A DNA stretch of 5,771 bases from Planctomycetota bacterium (lineage in GTDB: Bacteria; Planctomycetota; Phycisphaerae; WQYP01): the NCBI GenBank assembly GCA_021805585.1, contig JAJZEY010000567.1, positions 1 through 5,771 on the forward strand, in the 5' to 3' direction. Within the stretch, counting starts at the first letter, position 1. Every line of letters begins with the position of its first letter. The notes beneath the pieces are model-generated. The model worked only from the letters and a program-made list of their open reading frames with translations, searched no databases and was not told the origin of the DNA. This document shows positions 1 to 5,708 of the stretch, one piece after another. The position numbers and the translations under genes were made by a program.

Positions 1-93
1 GATCTTTTTAATTCATCCAGACAATTCAACCACCGGGGTGGTGGATGAGGGTTCCAGAAATCATGATTATCATGATCCTTATGATGATTGCGA
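1..93. other. Non-coding tail downstream of floA
   Basis: No gene is supported here. The stretch follows the floA stop codon, read leftward, and reaches the window edge. It holds a stem-loop at 13-48 and AT-rich palindromes at 60-76. No T-run follows either structure on the minus strand, so a classical intrinsic terminator for floA is not visible. NfeD-type genes often neighbour flotillin genes; if one lies downstream, it must be beyond the left edge. Confidence 0.6.
13..48. repeat. Stem-loop downstream of floA
   Basis: TCATCCA (13-19) pairs with TGGATGA (42-48). Between them ACCACC (29-34) can pair with GGTGGT (37-42) as an inner hairpin, sharing base 42 with the outer arm. The position, about 45 bases after the floA stop on the minus strand, suits an mRNA 3' end. 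The sequence after it on that strand is A-rich rather than T-rich, so a Rho-independent terminator is not supported. It could be a 3'-protecting hairpin. Confidence 0.4.
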
Positions 94-104
94 TTATTGC
101 GATT
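60..104. repeat. Twin AT-rich palindromes and a 9-bp tandem repeat
   Basis: The palindrome ATCATGAT occurs twice (60-67 and 69-76), separated by one base, so the pair can also fold as a 7-bp hairpin with a 3-base loop. Next to it ATTGCGATT is repeated exactly in tandem (87-95 and 96-104). The second copy lies in the last codons of floA and the first includes part of its stop codon. The role is unknown; short duplication by slippage is the simplest explanation for the tandem copy. Confidence 0.55.
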
Positions 105-1194
105 CAGTGGCCGGCTTATCGGATGCGCCGGTTCCACCGCCGATCGATTCGCGCATTTGGGTATCGGCCTGAATATTCTTCATTTTATAATAATCCATAA
201 TTCCAAGATTTCCGCTGCGGAATGCTTCGGCCATTGCCAGGGGGATTTGCGCTTCGGCTTCAATGAGTTTGGCTCGGTTGAACTGGGCCAGTGCGCGGTT
301 TTCCTGATCCAGCGCCACCGCCAGTGCGCGACGTTTTTCCGCTTCGGCCTGGGCAAGCTGCTTGGCGGCTTCGGCTTGCACAATCTGGAGTTTTGCGCCG
401 ACATTTTCGCTGACATCCACATCGGCAATATCAATGGAAAGAATCTGAAAAGAGGTGCCGGCGTCCAGGCCGTTGGCCAAAACGGCGCGGCTGATCATGT
501 CCGGGCGTTCCAGCACATGTTTGTAAGTTTCCGCGGAGCCGATGGCCGCCACAATGCCCTGGCCGACACGGGCGACAATGGTTTCCTCTCCGGCACCGCT
601 GACAAGCTGGCGCATGTTGGTTCGCACGGTAACGCGCGCCTTGACGCGCAACTGAATGCCATCTTTGGCGACGCCATCATGGGTCTGGGCACCGCTGTTG
701 GCGTTGGGTACATCAATAACGCGGGGGTTAACGCTGGTTTGCACCGCGTCCAATACGTCGCGTCCGGCCAGATCAATGGCGGCGGCCTGGTCCCATGGCA
801 GGTCGATGGCGGCGCGGTGCGCGGCGATCATGGCGCGGACCACATTGGGCACGCGGCCCTGGGACATGTAATGCGATTCAAGCTGCTTGGTTTCAATGCT
901 GATGCCGGCCTGAGTGAGCGTGATTTTAGCCTTGACAATAACCGCCGCATCCACCGGTCGGAACCGCATGCCGATGAGGGTGAAAATGCTGATATCCGCC
1001 CCGGCGGAAAGCGCCTGAATCCACAGGCCGAAAACCTTGGCGATAGTGACGAAAATCAGAATAAATACGATGACCACCACCGCCAGAACCGCCAGCAGCA
1101 GGATGCTGCCGATACTGTCTGCGGCAAGGGGTAATGGCAACCGGTTGAGCGATAAACCCATAAGCCAGGCCATGGTGCCGTTCATAAGATTCAT
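94..1194 (-). CDS. floA: Flotillin-like membrane scaffold protein FloA (SPFH family)
   Basis: This is a bacterial flotillin, a membrane-anchored scaffold that oligomerises and organises fluid or raft-like membrane zones. A strongly hydrophobic segment (about residues 28-51) is followed by the SPFH region. Family hallmarks include [15 protein letters not shown] (about 139-152), [12 protein letters not shown] (200-211) and [11 protein letters not shown] (251-261). An Ala/Glu-rich coiled-coil stretch (about 270-320) precedes the near-invariant [14 protein letters not shown] and [15 protein letters not shown] (to about 348). The ORF is open to a TTG at 1251, but that codon lies inside the -10 box. 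I therefore start at ATG 1194, preceded by GGGGG nine bases upstream; ATGs at 1185 and 1173 are also possible. The 366 residues exceed the roughly 330 of Bacillus FloA. The excess is a longer hydrophobic N-terminus and a short insert around residues 162-173 ([12 protein letters not shown]). No NfeD partner gene is seen. The family call is firm; the exact start is less so. Confidence 0.95.
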   Translation of the reverse strand: MNLMNGTMAWLMGLSLNRLPLPLAADSIGSILLLAVLAVVVIVFILIFVTIAKVFGLWIQALSAGADISIFTLIGMRFRPVDAAVIVKAKITLTQAGISIETKQLESHYMSQGRVPNVVRAMIAAHRAAIDLPWDQAAAIDLAGRDVLDAVQTSVNPRVIDVPNANSGAQTHDGVAKDGIQLRVKARVTVRTNMRQLVSGAGEETIVARVGQGIVAAIGSAETYKHVLERPDMISRAVLANGLDAGTSFQILSIDIADVDVSENVGAKLQIVQAEAAKQLAQAEAEKRRALAVALDQENRALAQFNRAKLIEAEAQIPLAMAEAFRSGNLGIMDYYKMKNIQADTQMRESIGGGTGASDKPATESQ

Positions 1195-1235
1195 AAATAC
1201 CAACCCCCAAAAAGTGACTTCCGACAGATGCTTAT

Positions 1236-1262
1236 CCGATGGTCTAAACAATAGACCTGCGG
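1236..1262. promoter_or_regulatory. Inverted repeat over the floA -10 box, putative operator
   Basis: GGTCTA (1241-1246) and TAGACC (1252-1257) are perfect inverted arms around a 5-base centre. CCG (1236-1238) and CGG (1260-1262) extend the symmetry after a 2-base gap, giving a 27-bp dyad centred on 1249. It covers the -10 box (1248-1253) and the expected transcription start of floA. That is the usual position for a repressor site. No regulator is encoded in the window, so the binding protein is unknown. Confidence 0.5.
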
Positions 1263-1276
1263 CTGTGGTCTGTCAA
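1248..1276 (-). promoter_or_regulatory. Sigma70-like promoter of floA
   Basis: On the minus strand TTGACA (1271-1276) is followed by exactly 17 bases and then TATTGT (1248-1253). The -35 is a perfect consensus match and the -10 matches four of six. Transcription would begin near 1241, giving a leader of about 47 bases before ATG 1194. This placement rules out the TTG at 1251 as a start on this transcript. A run of eight G (1290-1297) lies 13 bases upstream of the -35 box. Confidence 0.65.
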
Positions 1277-1352
1277 ACCGGAACATTTCGGGGGGGGCTG
1301 CCAATAAATCGGGCGTCAGGCCATGCTGGATTACATGAAGTGGCGTTGGCGT

Positions 1353-1386
1353 AAAAAAATGCGGGCTGTGAAGACAAAAAACCGCA
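1353..1386 (-). terminator. Probable Rho-independent terminator of lpdA
   Basis: On the minus strand TGCGG (1382-1386) pairs with CCGCA (1360-1364). TGT and ACA can pair inside the loop around CTTC, and seven T residues follow (1353-1359). It lies about 100 bases after the lpdA stop and upstream of the floA promoter, so it would separate the two transcription units. The stem is short with an asymmetric internal loop, so strength is uncertain. Confidence 0.5.
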
Positions 1387-1451
1387 CCACGCCGGAATAA
1401 TTGGCAGACCCCATTTCGGGGCGCGTGTCAAAACCAGTGTGCCGTTGCCTC

Positions 1452-1474
1452 AAGCCGGAGGCCGCCCGTGGCTT
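1452..1474 (-). repeat. GC-rich hairpin just after the lpdA stop
   Basis: AAGCC and GGCTT form a 5-bp stem with a further GG/CC pair inside, starting about 10 bases past the lpdA stop codon. No T-run follows, so it may stabilise the mRNA 3' end or act with the T-rich hairpin further on. A smaller CCCC/GGGG hairpin lies at 1409-1421. Confidence 0.35.
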
Positions 1475-1483
1475 TGCCGTTTT

Positions 1484-2908
1484 CTAAGAATTAATGGTGC
1501 GGCCATCCACCGCTAAAGCCGCTTCGCGAATCGCTTCGGACAGTGTCGGGTGGGCATGGCACGTGCGGGCAATATCTTCACTGCTGGCACCAAGTTCCAT
1601 AGCCATGACGGCTTCGGCAACAAGACTGGAGGCTTGCGCGCCCAAGATGTGCACGCCCAGCACCATATCGGTATGCGCGTCGGCAAGAATTTTTACCAGT
1701 CCCTGGGTTTCATCCATGCACAGGGCGCGGGAATTGGCGGAGAACCGGAATTTTCCGATTTTGTACACGATATTGGCCGCCTTCAGTTCCTCTTCCGTTT
1801 TGCCGACCCACGCGAGTTCCGGTGCGGTATAGACCACAAATGGAATGGTGTCATAATTCACATGACCCGCCAGGCCGGCCATGCGTTCCACGGCGGCTAC
1901 GCCTTCGTCTTCGGCCTTATGGGCCAGCATTGGCCCGACAATGACATCGCCAATGGCATAAATATGGGGCACGGAAGTTTCCCACTGTTTGCCGACGGTA
2001 ATACGCCCGCGGATATCGGTCGCCACGCCCGCTTTGGCCAGGTCCAGCCCGGCCGTGTAGGCCCGGCGGCCCACGGCCACCAGTACAAGGTCTGCGGTAA
2101 GGTTCCGGGCGGCCTGGTCGGGTTTGGCGTCTTTGGATTTATAGGAAACCGTGAGCTGGCCATTTTCCTCTTTGACGCCGCCGGCAACGGAGTCAAATAT
2201 GAATGCAATACCCTGTGCCTTGAGCGACCGTTCCATGAGGCGGCCCATTTCGTCATCAGATCCGGGCAGTGTGGTGTGATGAATTTCCAGCACGGTTACC
2301 TCCGCGCCCAGGCGTCGCCAGACGGAGGAAAGTTCCAGCCCGATCGCGCCGGCCCCGATCACCACCAGCTTTTTTGGCACTGCGGAAAGGGCGATCGCCT
2401 GGTCGGAACTGATCACGCGATTGCCGTCAAAGGGAATGTTGGGAAGAGCGATTGGTTCACTGCCGGTGGCAATGAGAAAGCGCCGTGCGGAAACGACTTG
2501 TTCGCCATCGGCAGAGGCGATTTTAACGGTTGTCGGGGTGGTGAAGCCGGCGGTGCCGTTGCAGCGGGTAATTTTATTTTTTTTGAACAACCCGCCGATG
2601 CCTGTGGCCAGGCTATCGACCACCTTATTTTTACGGGCCATGAGCGTGGGCAGGTCCATGGTCACTTTTTCGCATTGAATGCCGAGGTGGCTGAATTGTT
2701 CGCGGGCGAGAAAATATTTTTCGGTGGCTTCCAGCAGGGTTTTGCTGGGAATACACCCGACCCGCAGGCAGGTGCCACCAAGTTTTGGCTCTTTTTCCAC
2801 ACAGGCTACGCGCATGCCCAGTTGCGCGGCCCGAATCGCGGCCACATAGCCGCCGGGGCCGGAGCCAATTACCAGAAGGTCAAAATCCGCATGAGTTCCT
2901 GTAGCCAT
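1484..2908 (-). CDS. lpdA: Dihydrolipoyl dehydrogenase (E3 component)
   Basis: This cytoplasmic flavoprotein reoxidises the dihydrolipoyl groups of 2-oxoacid dehydrogenase complexes and of the glycine cleavage system, passing electrons through FAD to NAD+ (EC 1.8.1.4). The 474 residues show the full class I disulfide oxidoreductase layout. The FAD-binding GSGPGG is at 15-20. The redox pair Cys47/Cys52 lies in GGTCLRVGCIPSK. The NAD-binding GAGAIG is at 185-190, followed by the FAD-contact YAIGDV near 320. In the C-terminal interface domain, HPTLSE carries the catalytic His453-Glu458 pair. Nothing essential is missing. I chose ATG 2908 because AAAGG (2917-2921) lies eight bases upstream; an in-frame TTG at 2926 would add six residues and also has a purine-rich site before it. 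It stands alone, with no E1, E2 or glycine-cleavage gene in the window, so its partner complex cannot be told. Confidence 0.97.
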   Translation of the reverse strand: MATGTHADFDLLVIGSGPGGYVAAIRAAQLGMRVACVEKEPKLGGTCLRVGCIPSKTLLEATEKYFLAREQFSHLGIQCEKVTMDLPTLMARKNKVVDSLATGIGGLFKKNKITRCNGTAGFTTPTTVKIASADGEQVVSARRFLIATGSEPIALPNIPFDGNRVISSDQAIALSAVPKKLVVIGAGAIGLELSSVWRRLGAEVTVLEIHHTTLPGSDDEMGRLMERSLKAQGIAFIFDSVAGGVKEENGQLTVSYKSKDAKPDQAARNLTADLVLVAVGRRAYTAGLDLAKAGVATDIRGRITVGKQWETSVPHIYAIGDVIVGPMLAHKAEDEGVAAVERMAGLAGHVNYDTIPFVVYTAPELAWVGKTEEELKAANIVYKIGKFRFSANSRALCMDETQGLVKILADAHTDMVLGVHILGAQASSLVAEAVMAMELGASSEDIARTCHAHPTLSEAIREAALAVDGRTINS

Positions 2909-2916
2909 TGTGTGAA

Positions 2917-2921
2917 CCTTT
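2917..2921 (-). promoter_or_regulatory. Ribosome binding site favouring ATG 2908 of lpdA
   Basis: AAAGG on the minus strand ends eight bases before ATG 2908. The FAD fold begins only about nine residues after this ATG, which fits normal E3 N-termini. The alternative TTG at 2926 has AAAAAAGG eight bases before it, so the choice is probable rather than certain. Confidence 0.5.
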
Positions 2922-2989
2922 ATCAAATCCAGGGCCTTTTTTCATTGTACGCGCGGCCGCATCACGTGCGGGGCGGCGCTAAACCGCAG

Positions 2990-3019
2990 ACTATATCGCG
3001 CTGGAGGCCACAATGCCAA
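2990..3019 (-). promoter_or_regulatory. Sigma70-like promoter of lpdA
   Basis: On the minus strand TTGGCA (3014-3019), an 18-base spacer and TATAGT (2990-2995) each match the consensus at five of six positions. Transcription would start near 2983, leaving a leader of roughly 75 bases. A second -10-like TACAAT lies nearer the gene (2944-2949) but lacks a recognisable -35 box. Confidence 0.55.
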
Positions 3020-3024
3020 AACCG

Positions 3025-3061
3025 CTGGGCAACGGTGCCCGCACCGCGGTGTGCCCGGCAG
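3025..3061. repeat. Nested inverted repeats in the divergent control region
   Basis: GGGCA (3027-3031) can pair with TGCCC at 3036-3040 or with a second TGCCC at 3052-3056. Between the two TGCCC copies lies the perfect palindrome CACCGCGGTG (3042-3051). CTG (3025-3027) and CAG (3059-3061) extend the outer symmetry imperfectly. The block lies just upstream of the lpdA -35 box and about 40 bases upstream of the rightward promoter, so it could be a shared regulator site. High local G+C also produces such structure by chance. Confidence 0.4.
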
Positions 3062-3100
3062 GCTGTCTGTCCGGTCTTGGGCATATGCGCCACACCCAAT

Positions 3101-3131
3101 TTGCCGCGCCGGCGGTGACCCAGACTATAAT
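3101..3131 (+). promoter_or_regulatory. Probable promoter of the lipoprotein gene
   Basis: A perfect TATAAT (3126-3131) is preceded by TTGCCG (3101-3106) with a rather long 19-base spacer. Transcription would start near 3138, about 70 bases before ATG 3208. The -10 box is convincing; the -35 is weak, so an activator may be needed. Confidence 0.5.
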
Positions 3132-3207
3132 CAGGCATAGGGTCCAGGCGCGGTCGTGAATCCAGCGGCCACGATCCGGACTCGGACCTGTCGCGGATCG
3201 TTTTGGT

Positions 3208-4710
3208 ATGGCACATCCAAACAAAAAATCAAACATTCGATCGGTCGCTGCACGGGTCTGCGGCTGGCTTGCTTTGGCCTGTCTTGGCGGCTGTGGCTAT
3301 TTGATTCCGCCGACCGGTGCTGCGCCGCAGCCCGTGGTTGAAAACACCAGTTTTCTGCCAAGCTATCCGATGTGGCTGATAAGCAAACCGATGCCTGCCG
3401 CCGCGCCGACTTTGGCGGTTACCGCATCGTCCCGGCAAACTGGCGGCCCGGCGATCTGGGCATGGTGCTGGACCGCGCCGGAAACCCGCGACGCATTTTT
3501 ATTTCCGATGGTTTGGGTGCGACGCAGGGATTATGGCAATCCGGCCGCCATCGCCGCTAAAACCGCCCAGCTTCCGCCCGGGAAAGTTGCGCTGTTTTTG
3601 TGGAACGCGGGTGGGTCGTTGCTGACCAATCCGGCCAACGCCTGCCGCGGCACATCGGGTGGTACGGCATTTCCCAGTCCATGGCTTTCGGCCGGTGCCG
3701 GCCAGATTGCGCAGCGGTTAGAACGTTTTTTTCAGGGGTATCGCGCTGCGGGCGGGCGGCTGAATTATCTGGTGCTGGATTACGAAGCGGGTCTTTCTTG
3801 TTGGCAGATTACCCGGCAAAATGCCGCCGCCATCAGCCATGACCCGCGCTTCCCGCAAATGACACAGCAGCTCGGATTCGCGGATATCGCCCGGATTTTT
3901 CAGCCTGGAACGGCCCGCCGAATGTGGAACCAATGGGTCGGTTCCCAGGTGGCCGCCGCGCTGAATCAGGCTTATTTTCTGCCCGCAGCCGATGCGTTTC
4001 CCGGTATGTCCGCCAGTAATTTTGGCGGCCTGGCCATGCTGGGCAATCATGTGGCACCGGATATCAACGGCCATTTTCAACCCTCGAATCAGGTGTTTGG
4101 CAATGCACAAAGCCCGGCATTTTACGGCGATATTGGCCAGTTGGCCGGCATGAACATCGGCGGCCAAGCATGCGGTTCAAATCCGTTTGCCGTTCTTCGT
4201 TACGAAATGATTTACCTTCAGGCTATTCAGCAAACCAGCGGTATTCCGATTGTTCCATGGGTCGGCTATCCCGGTTACGCGAGTTTTGCATTCGCGCCCG
4301 GTTATTACAAGGAATTAATTGACCAGCTTGCGCTGCGCGGCGTGAATCAATTTCTGTACTGGAATCCGCGCGCCTGGGACCCGAACCAGAAACCCATGGC
4401 GACTCCGCCGGATGATACCCTGCTTAACGACTGCCTGGCGGTTCTAAATCAGAGGCTTGGGCCAACCCCCGGCGGGCCAATTCTACCGGCCACTCCGGCC
4501 GCTCCGCCTTCAGTTTCCTGGAACAGTCCATTGTTGGTGGCCGGGCGGGTTACCTCCGACGGTACTGTTCTATACCGTGTCACGGTGCCGCCGGGTACCC
4601 TGGCCATTCGGGTTTGGCCCGGCAATGAAACCATCCGCACCGCCGGGCGTACGGGCGTATGGGTTAGCGGCACGGTGGGTCAGCCGTTGAGTTTCGCGCC
4701 GGCGAATTAA
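3208..4710 (+). CDS. Lipoprotein of unknown family, glycoside-hydrolase-like
   Basis: I do not recognise the family. The N-terminus is a lipoprotein signal: basic residues to about 16, a hydrophobic core, then lipobox LGGC with Cys29 as the probable lipidated residue. The protein should therefore be exported and anchored in the envelope. Residues about 80-415 alternate hydrophobic strands and helices. They carry stretches typical of TIM-barrel sugar hydrolases: strand-like YLVLDYE with D191 and E193, VPWVGYPGY (349-357), and LALRGVNQFLYWNP (374-387) near the end of the barrel. D191 and E193 are candidate catalytic acids, by inference only. A Pro-rich linker (about 418-437) leads to a beta-rich region (about 438-500), possibly a binding or sorting module. 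ATG 3208 is chosen because the signal peptide begins there, although the ribosome site is weak (GGA about ten bases upstream). It is divergent from lpdA and convergent with the methyltransferase gene, so it is likely monocistronic. Another secreted enzyme fold or a binding protein is possible. Confidence 0.85.
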   Translation: MAHPNKKSNIRSVAARVCGWLALACLGGCGYLIPPTGAAPQPVVENTSFLPSYPMWLISKPMPAAAPTLAVTASSRQTGGPAIWAWCWTAPETRDAFLFPMVWVRRRDYGNPAAIAAKTAQLPPGKVALFLWNAGGSLLTNPANACRGTSGGTAFPSPWLSAGAGQIAQRLERFFQGYRAAGGRLNYLVLDYEAGLSCWQITRQNAAAISHDPRFPQMTQQLGFADIARIFQPGTARRMWNQWVGSQVAAALNQAYFLPAADAFPGMSASNFGGLAMLGNHVAPDINGHFQPSNQVFGNAQSPAFYGDIGQLAGMNIGGQACGSNPFAVLRYEMIYLQAIQQTSGIPIVPWVGYPGYASFAFAPGYYKELIDQLALRGVNQFLYWNPRAWDPNQKPMATPPDDTLLNDCLAVLNQRLGPTPGGPILPATPAAPPSVSWNSPLLVAGRVTSDGTVLYRVTVPPGTLAIRVWPGNETIRTAGRTGVWVSGTVGQPLSFAPAN

Positions 4711-4852
4711 ACCAGGCATCAGACTGTAACCATTCATATAAATTGTAAAGCGGTATTTTTTTCCGGCGCAGCATGACCACGGCTACGCCTCCGTGCGGGG
4801 TTATGTCCAGCAGGCCGCGTTCCGGGGTGTGGATCGGGTATTCGCGGGCTGG
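4664..4852 (-). other. Open in-frame extension past the methyltransferase stop
   Basis: Directly after the TAA (4853-4855) the same minus-strand frame runs 62 codons without a stop, to TAA at 4664-4666. The translation looks protein-like, for example EYPIHTPERGLLDITPHGG followed by VAVVMLRRKKIPLYNLYEWL. Its last 15 or so codons overlap the 3' end of the convergent lipoprotein gene. Three explanations are open: a C-terminal part cut off by a nonsense mutation, a read-through extension, or chance openness. A fourth is a separate 38-codon ORF starting at GTG 4780, which has GGAGG seven bases upstream (4788-4792). I cannot decide between these from sequence alone. Confidence 0.35.
4711..4852. other. 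Gap between convergent genes
   Basis: The lipoprotein and methyltransferase genes converge here. A run of seven T on the plus strand (4756-4762) follows no clear hairpin. CACGG (4778-4782) and CCGTG (4791-4795) form a 5-bp stem without a T-run on either side. No good terminator is seen for either gene. The minus strand is covered by the open extension described separately. Confidence 0.5.
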
Positions 4853-5569
4853 TTATGGATCATTTCGGTCGTGGATCAGGCCGGCTGCTCGAGCCACTGA
4901 TTTGACCACGCCAATAGCGAAAGGGTCCTGTCCGGTTACCGCGTTAAACGGCTTGGCGTGCGGGCCTTTTTCGAAGGCTACGATACTGTCATAAAAATGC
5001 ATGGACAGTGTTGATTTGGTAAATGAGGTCGGTTCCAACGCACCTTTGGTGTGCTCCGCGTTCAGTTCGTCGATGAGATCTTTGCAAAGTTCAATGAAAG
5101 TTCCCGGTTTCTTGAGGCCGCCCTCAAAGCCATCCGCCCAATAGGCGGTATGCAGGTCCTCAACCATATAAACCCCGGCGCGGTCGATTCGCGGGTAGAG
5201 GTAGCGAAAAGTCGCCACCACATGCGACATAATGTGACTGCCATCATCAAGGACAACGTCCGGCGTTCCAAATTCGTCCAAGGCCTTTTGAAGAAAGGCT
5301 GCGTCTGATTGGTCCCCAATTCGGATGGCAATCTGATTTTCCGCATAATTTGCACATTCAGGTCGAATATCAAATCCGACGATCTGTGCGAGCGGGCCGA
5401 AGTACTTCTTCCACATTTGCAGTGACCCGCCTTTGCCACATCCGATTTCCCAGAACACCATCGGGCGGTTGACATACCGCTGAAAGTGCTTTTCATACGC
5501 CGGGAAATAATGCGTCCATTTGTTGATGATATGGCTTTCATTGGAAACAAAATCGGACCATAAGGTCAT
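4853..5569 (-). CDS. Class I SAM-dependent methyltransferase, MycE-like
   Basis: This probable cytoplasmic O-methyltransferase resembles the MycE group, whose characterised members methylate sugar hydroxyls of natural products in a metal-dependent reaction. The substrate here is unknown. Over 238 residues the order is: the SAM-binding loop EIGCGKGG (41-48), the acidic second strand GFDI (65-68), DDGSH (108-112) followed by His116, and EDLHTAYW (137-144). The DDGSH and EDLH acids are the likely metal and catalytic residues, by family analogy. Near the C-terminus, MHFYDSIVAFEKG is typical of the family. The frame is open up to 5749, but ATG 5569 has AGGGAG eight bases upstream and a consensus promoter 34 bases upstream, so the longer forms would begin in or before the promoter. 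The length fits stand-alone members, yet the frame continues protein-like after the TAA, so the C-terminus may be truncated. No glycosyltransferase or polysaccharide genes are in view. Confidence 0.88.
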   Translation of the reverse strand: MTLWSDFVSNESHIINKWTHYFPAYEKHFQRYVNRPMVFWEIGCGKGGSLQMWKKYFGPLAQIVGFDIRPECANYAENQIAIRIGDQSDAAFLQKALDEFGTPDVVLDDGSHIMSHVVATFRYLYPRIDRAGVYMVEDLHTAYWADGFEGGLKKPGTFIELCKDLIDELNAEHTKGALEPTSFTKSTLSMHFYDSIVAFEKGPHAKPFNAVTGQDPFAIGVVKSVARAAGLIHDRNDP

Positions 5570-5577
5570 AAATGAGA

Positions 5578-5583
5578 CTCCCT
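5578..5583 (-). promoter_or_regulatory. Ribosome binding site fixing the methyltransferase start
   Basis: AGGGAG on the minus strand lies eight bases before ATG 5569. It is the best Shine-Dalgarno site in the window and, together with the promoter just upstream, selects the 238-residue form over the 298-residue open frame. Confidence 0.7.
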
Positions 5584-5602
5584 GGTGGAAACACCGGTCA
5601 GG

Positions 5603-5632
5603 ATGATACACGCCAACAGCCGAAAATGTCAA
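5603..5632 (-). promoter_or_regulatory. Strong sigma70-like promoter of the methyltransferase gene
   Basis: On the minus strand TTGACA (5627-5632), an 18-base spacer and TATCAT (5603-5608) match the consensus at six and five of six positions. The expected transcription start near 5596 leaves a leader of about 27 bases that includes the AGGGAG site. Confidence 0.7.
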
Positions 5633-5686
5633 TCGCACTGGCCGGACCCCTTGACGTTCAGGTGTGCCCGTTTTTATCGGGAAGGG

Positions 5687-5708
5687 AAAAGCGTTGCCGC
5701 GGCAACGC
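5687..5708 (-). terminator. Perfect 18-bp palindrome with T4, probable terminator
   Basis: GCGTTGCC, GC and GGCAACGC form a perfect palindrome (5691-5708) that folds as a 7-bp GC-rich stem with a 4-base loop. On the minus strand TTTT and then CCCTT follow, as in a short intrinsic terminator. It would end a leftward gene beyond the right edge and shield the methyltransferase promoter. The T-run is short, so a protein-binding palindrome is a real alternative. Confidence 0.45.

Noticed and set aside
88..1134. 348-codon open frame on the plus strand opposite floA
   Set aside because: It is the mirror of the floA coding frame in G+C-rich DNA. Its His/Gly/Asn-rich translation resembles no family, while the minus frame is a textbook FloA.
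1195..1251. Longer floA start at TTG 1251
   Set aside because: The TTG lies within the predicted -10 box, ahead of the expected transcription start. The extra residues are not part of the known family.
2944..2949. TACAAT as the lpdA -10 box
   Set aside because: There is no acceptable -35 at 16-19 bases. The TTGGCA/TATAGT pair further upstream is better.
1550..3118. 522-codon open frame on the plus strand opposite lpdA
   Set aside because: It is longer than lpdA but has a composition typical of antisense shadow frames. The minus frame carries every E3 motif.
3718..4167. 149-codon open frame on the minus strand inside the lipoprotein gene
   Set aside because: No ribosome site or recognisable motif. 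The plus frame is continuous with a signal peptide and structured core.
4756..4762. T7 run as a terminator of the lipoprotein gene
   Set aside because: No stable stem precedes it; the nearest complementary bases are only two or three pairs far apart.
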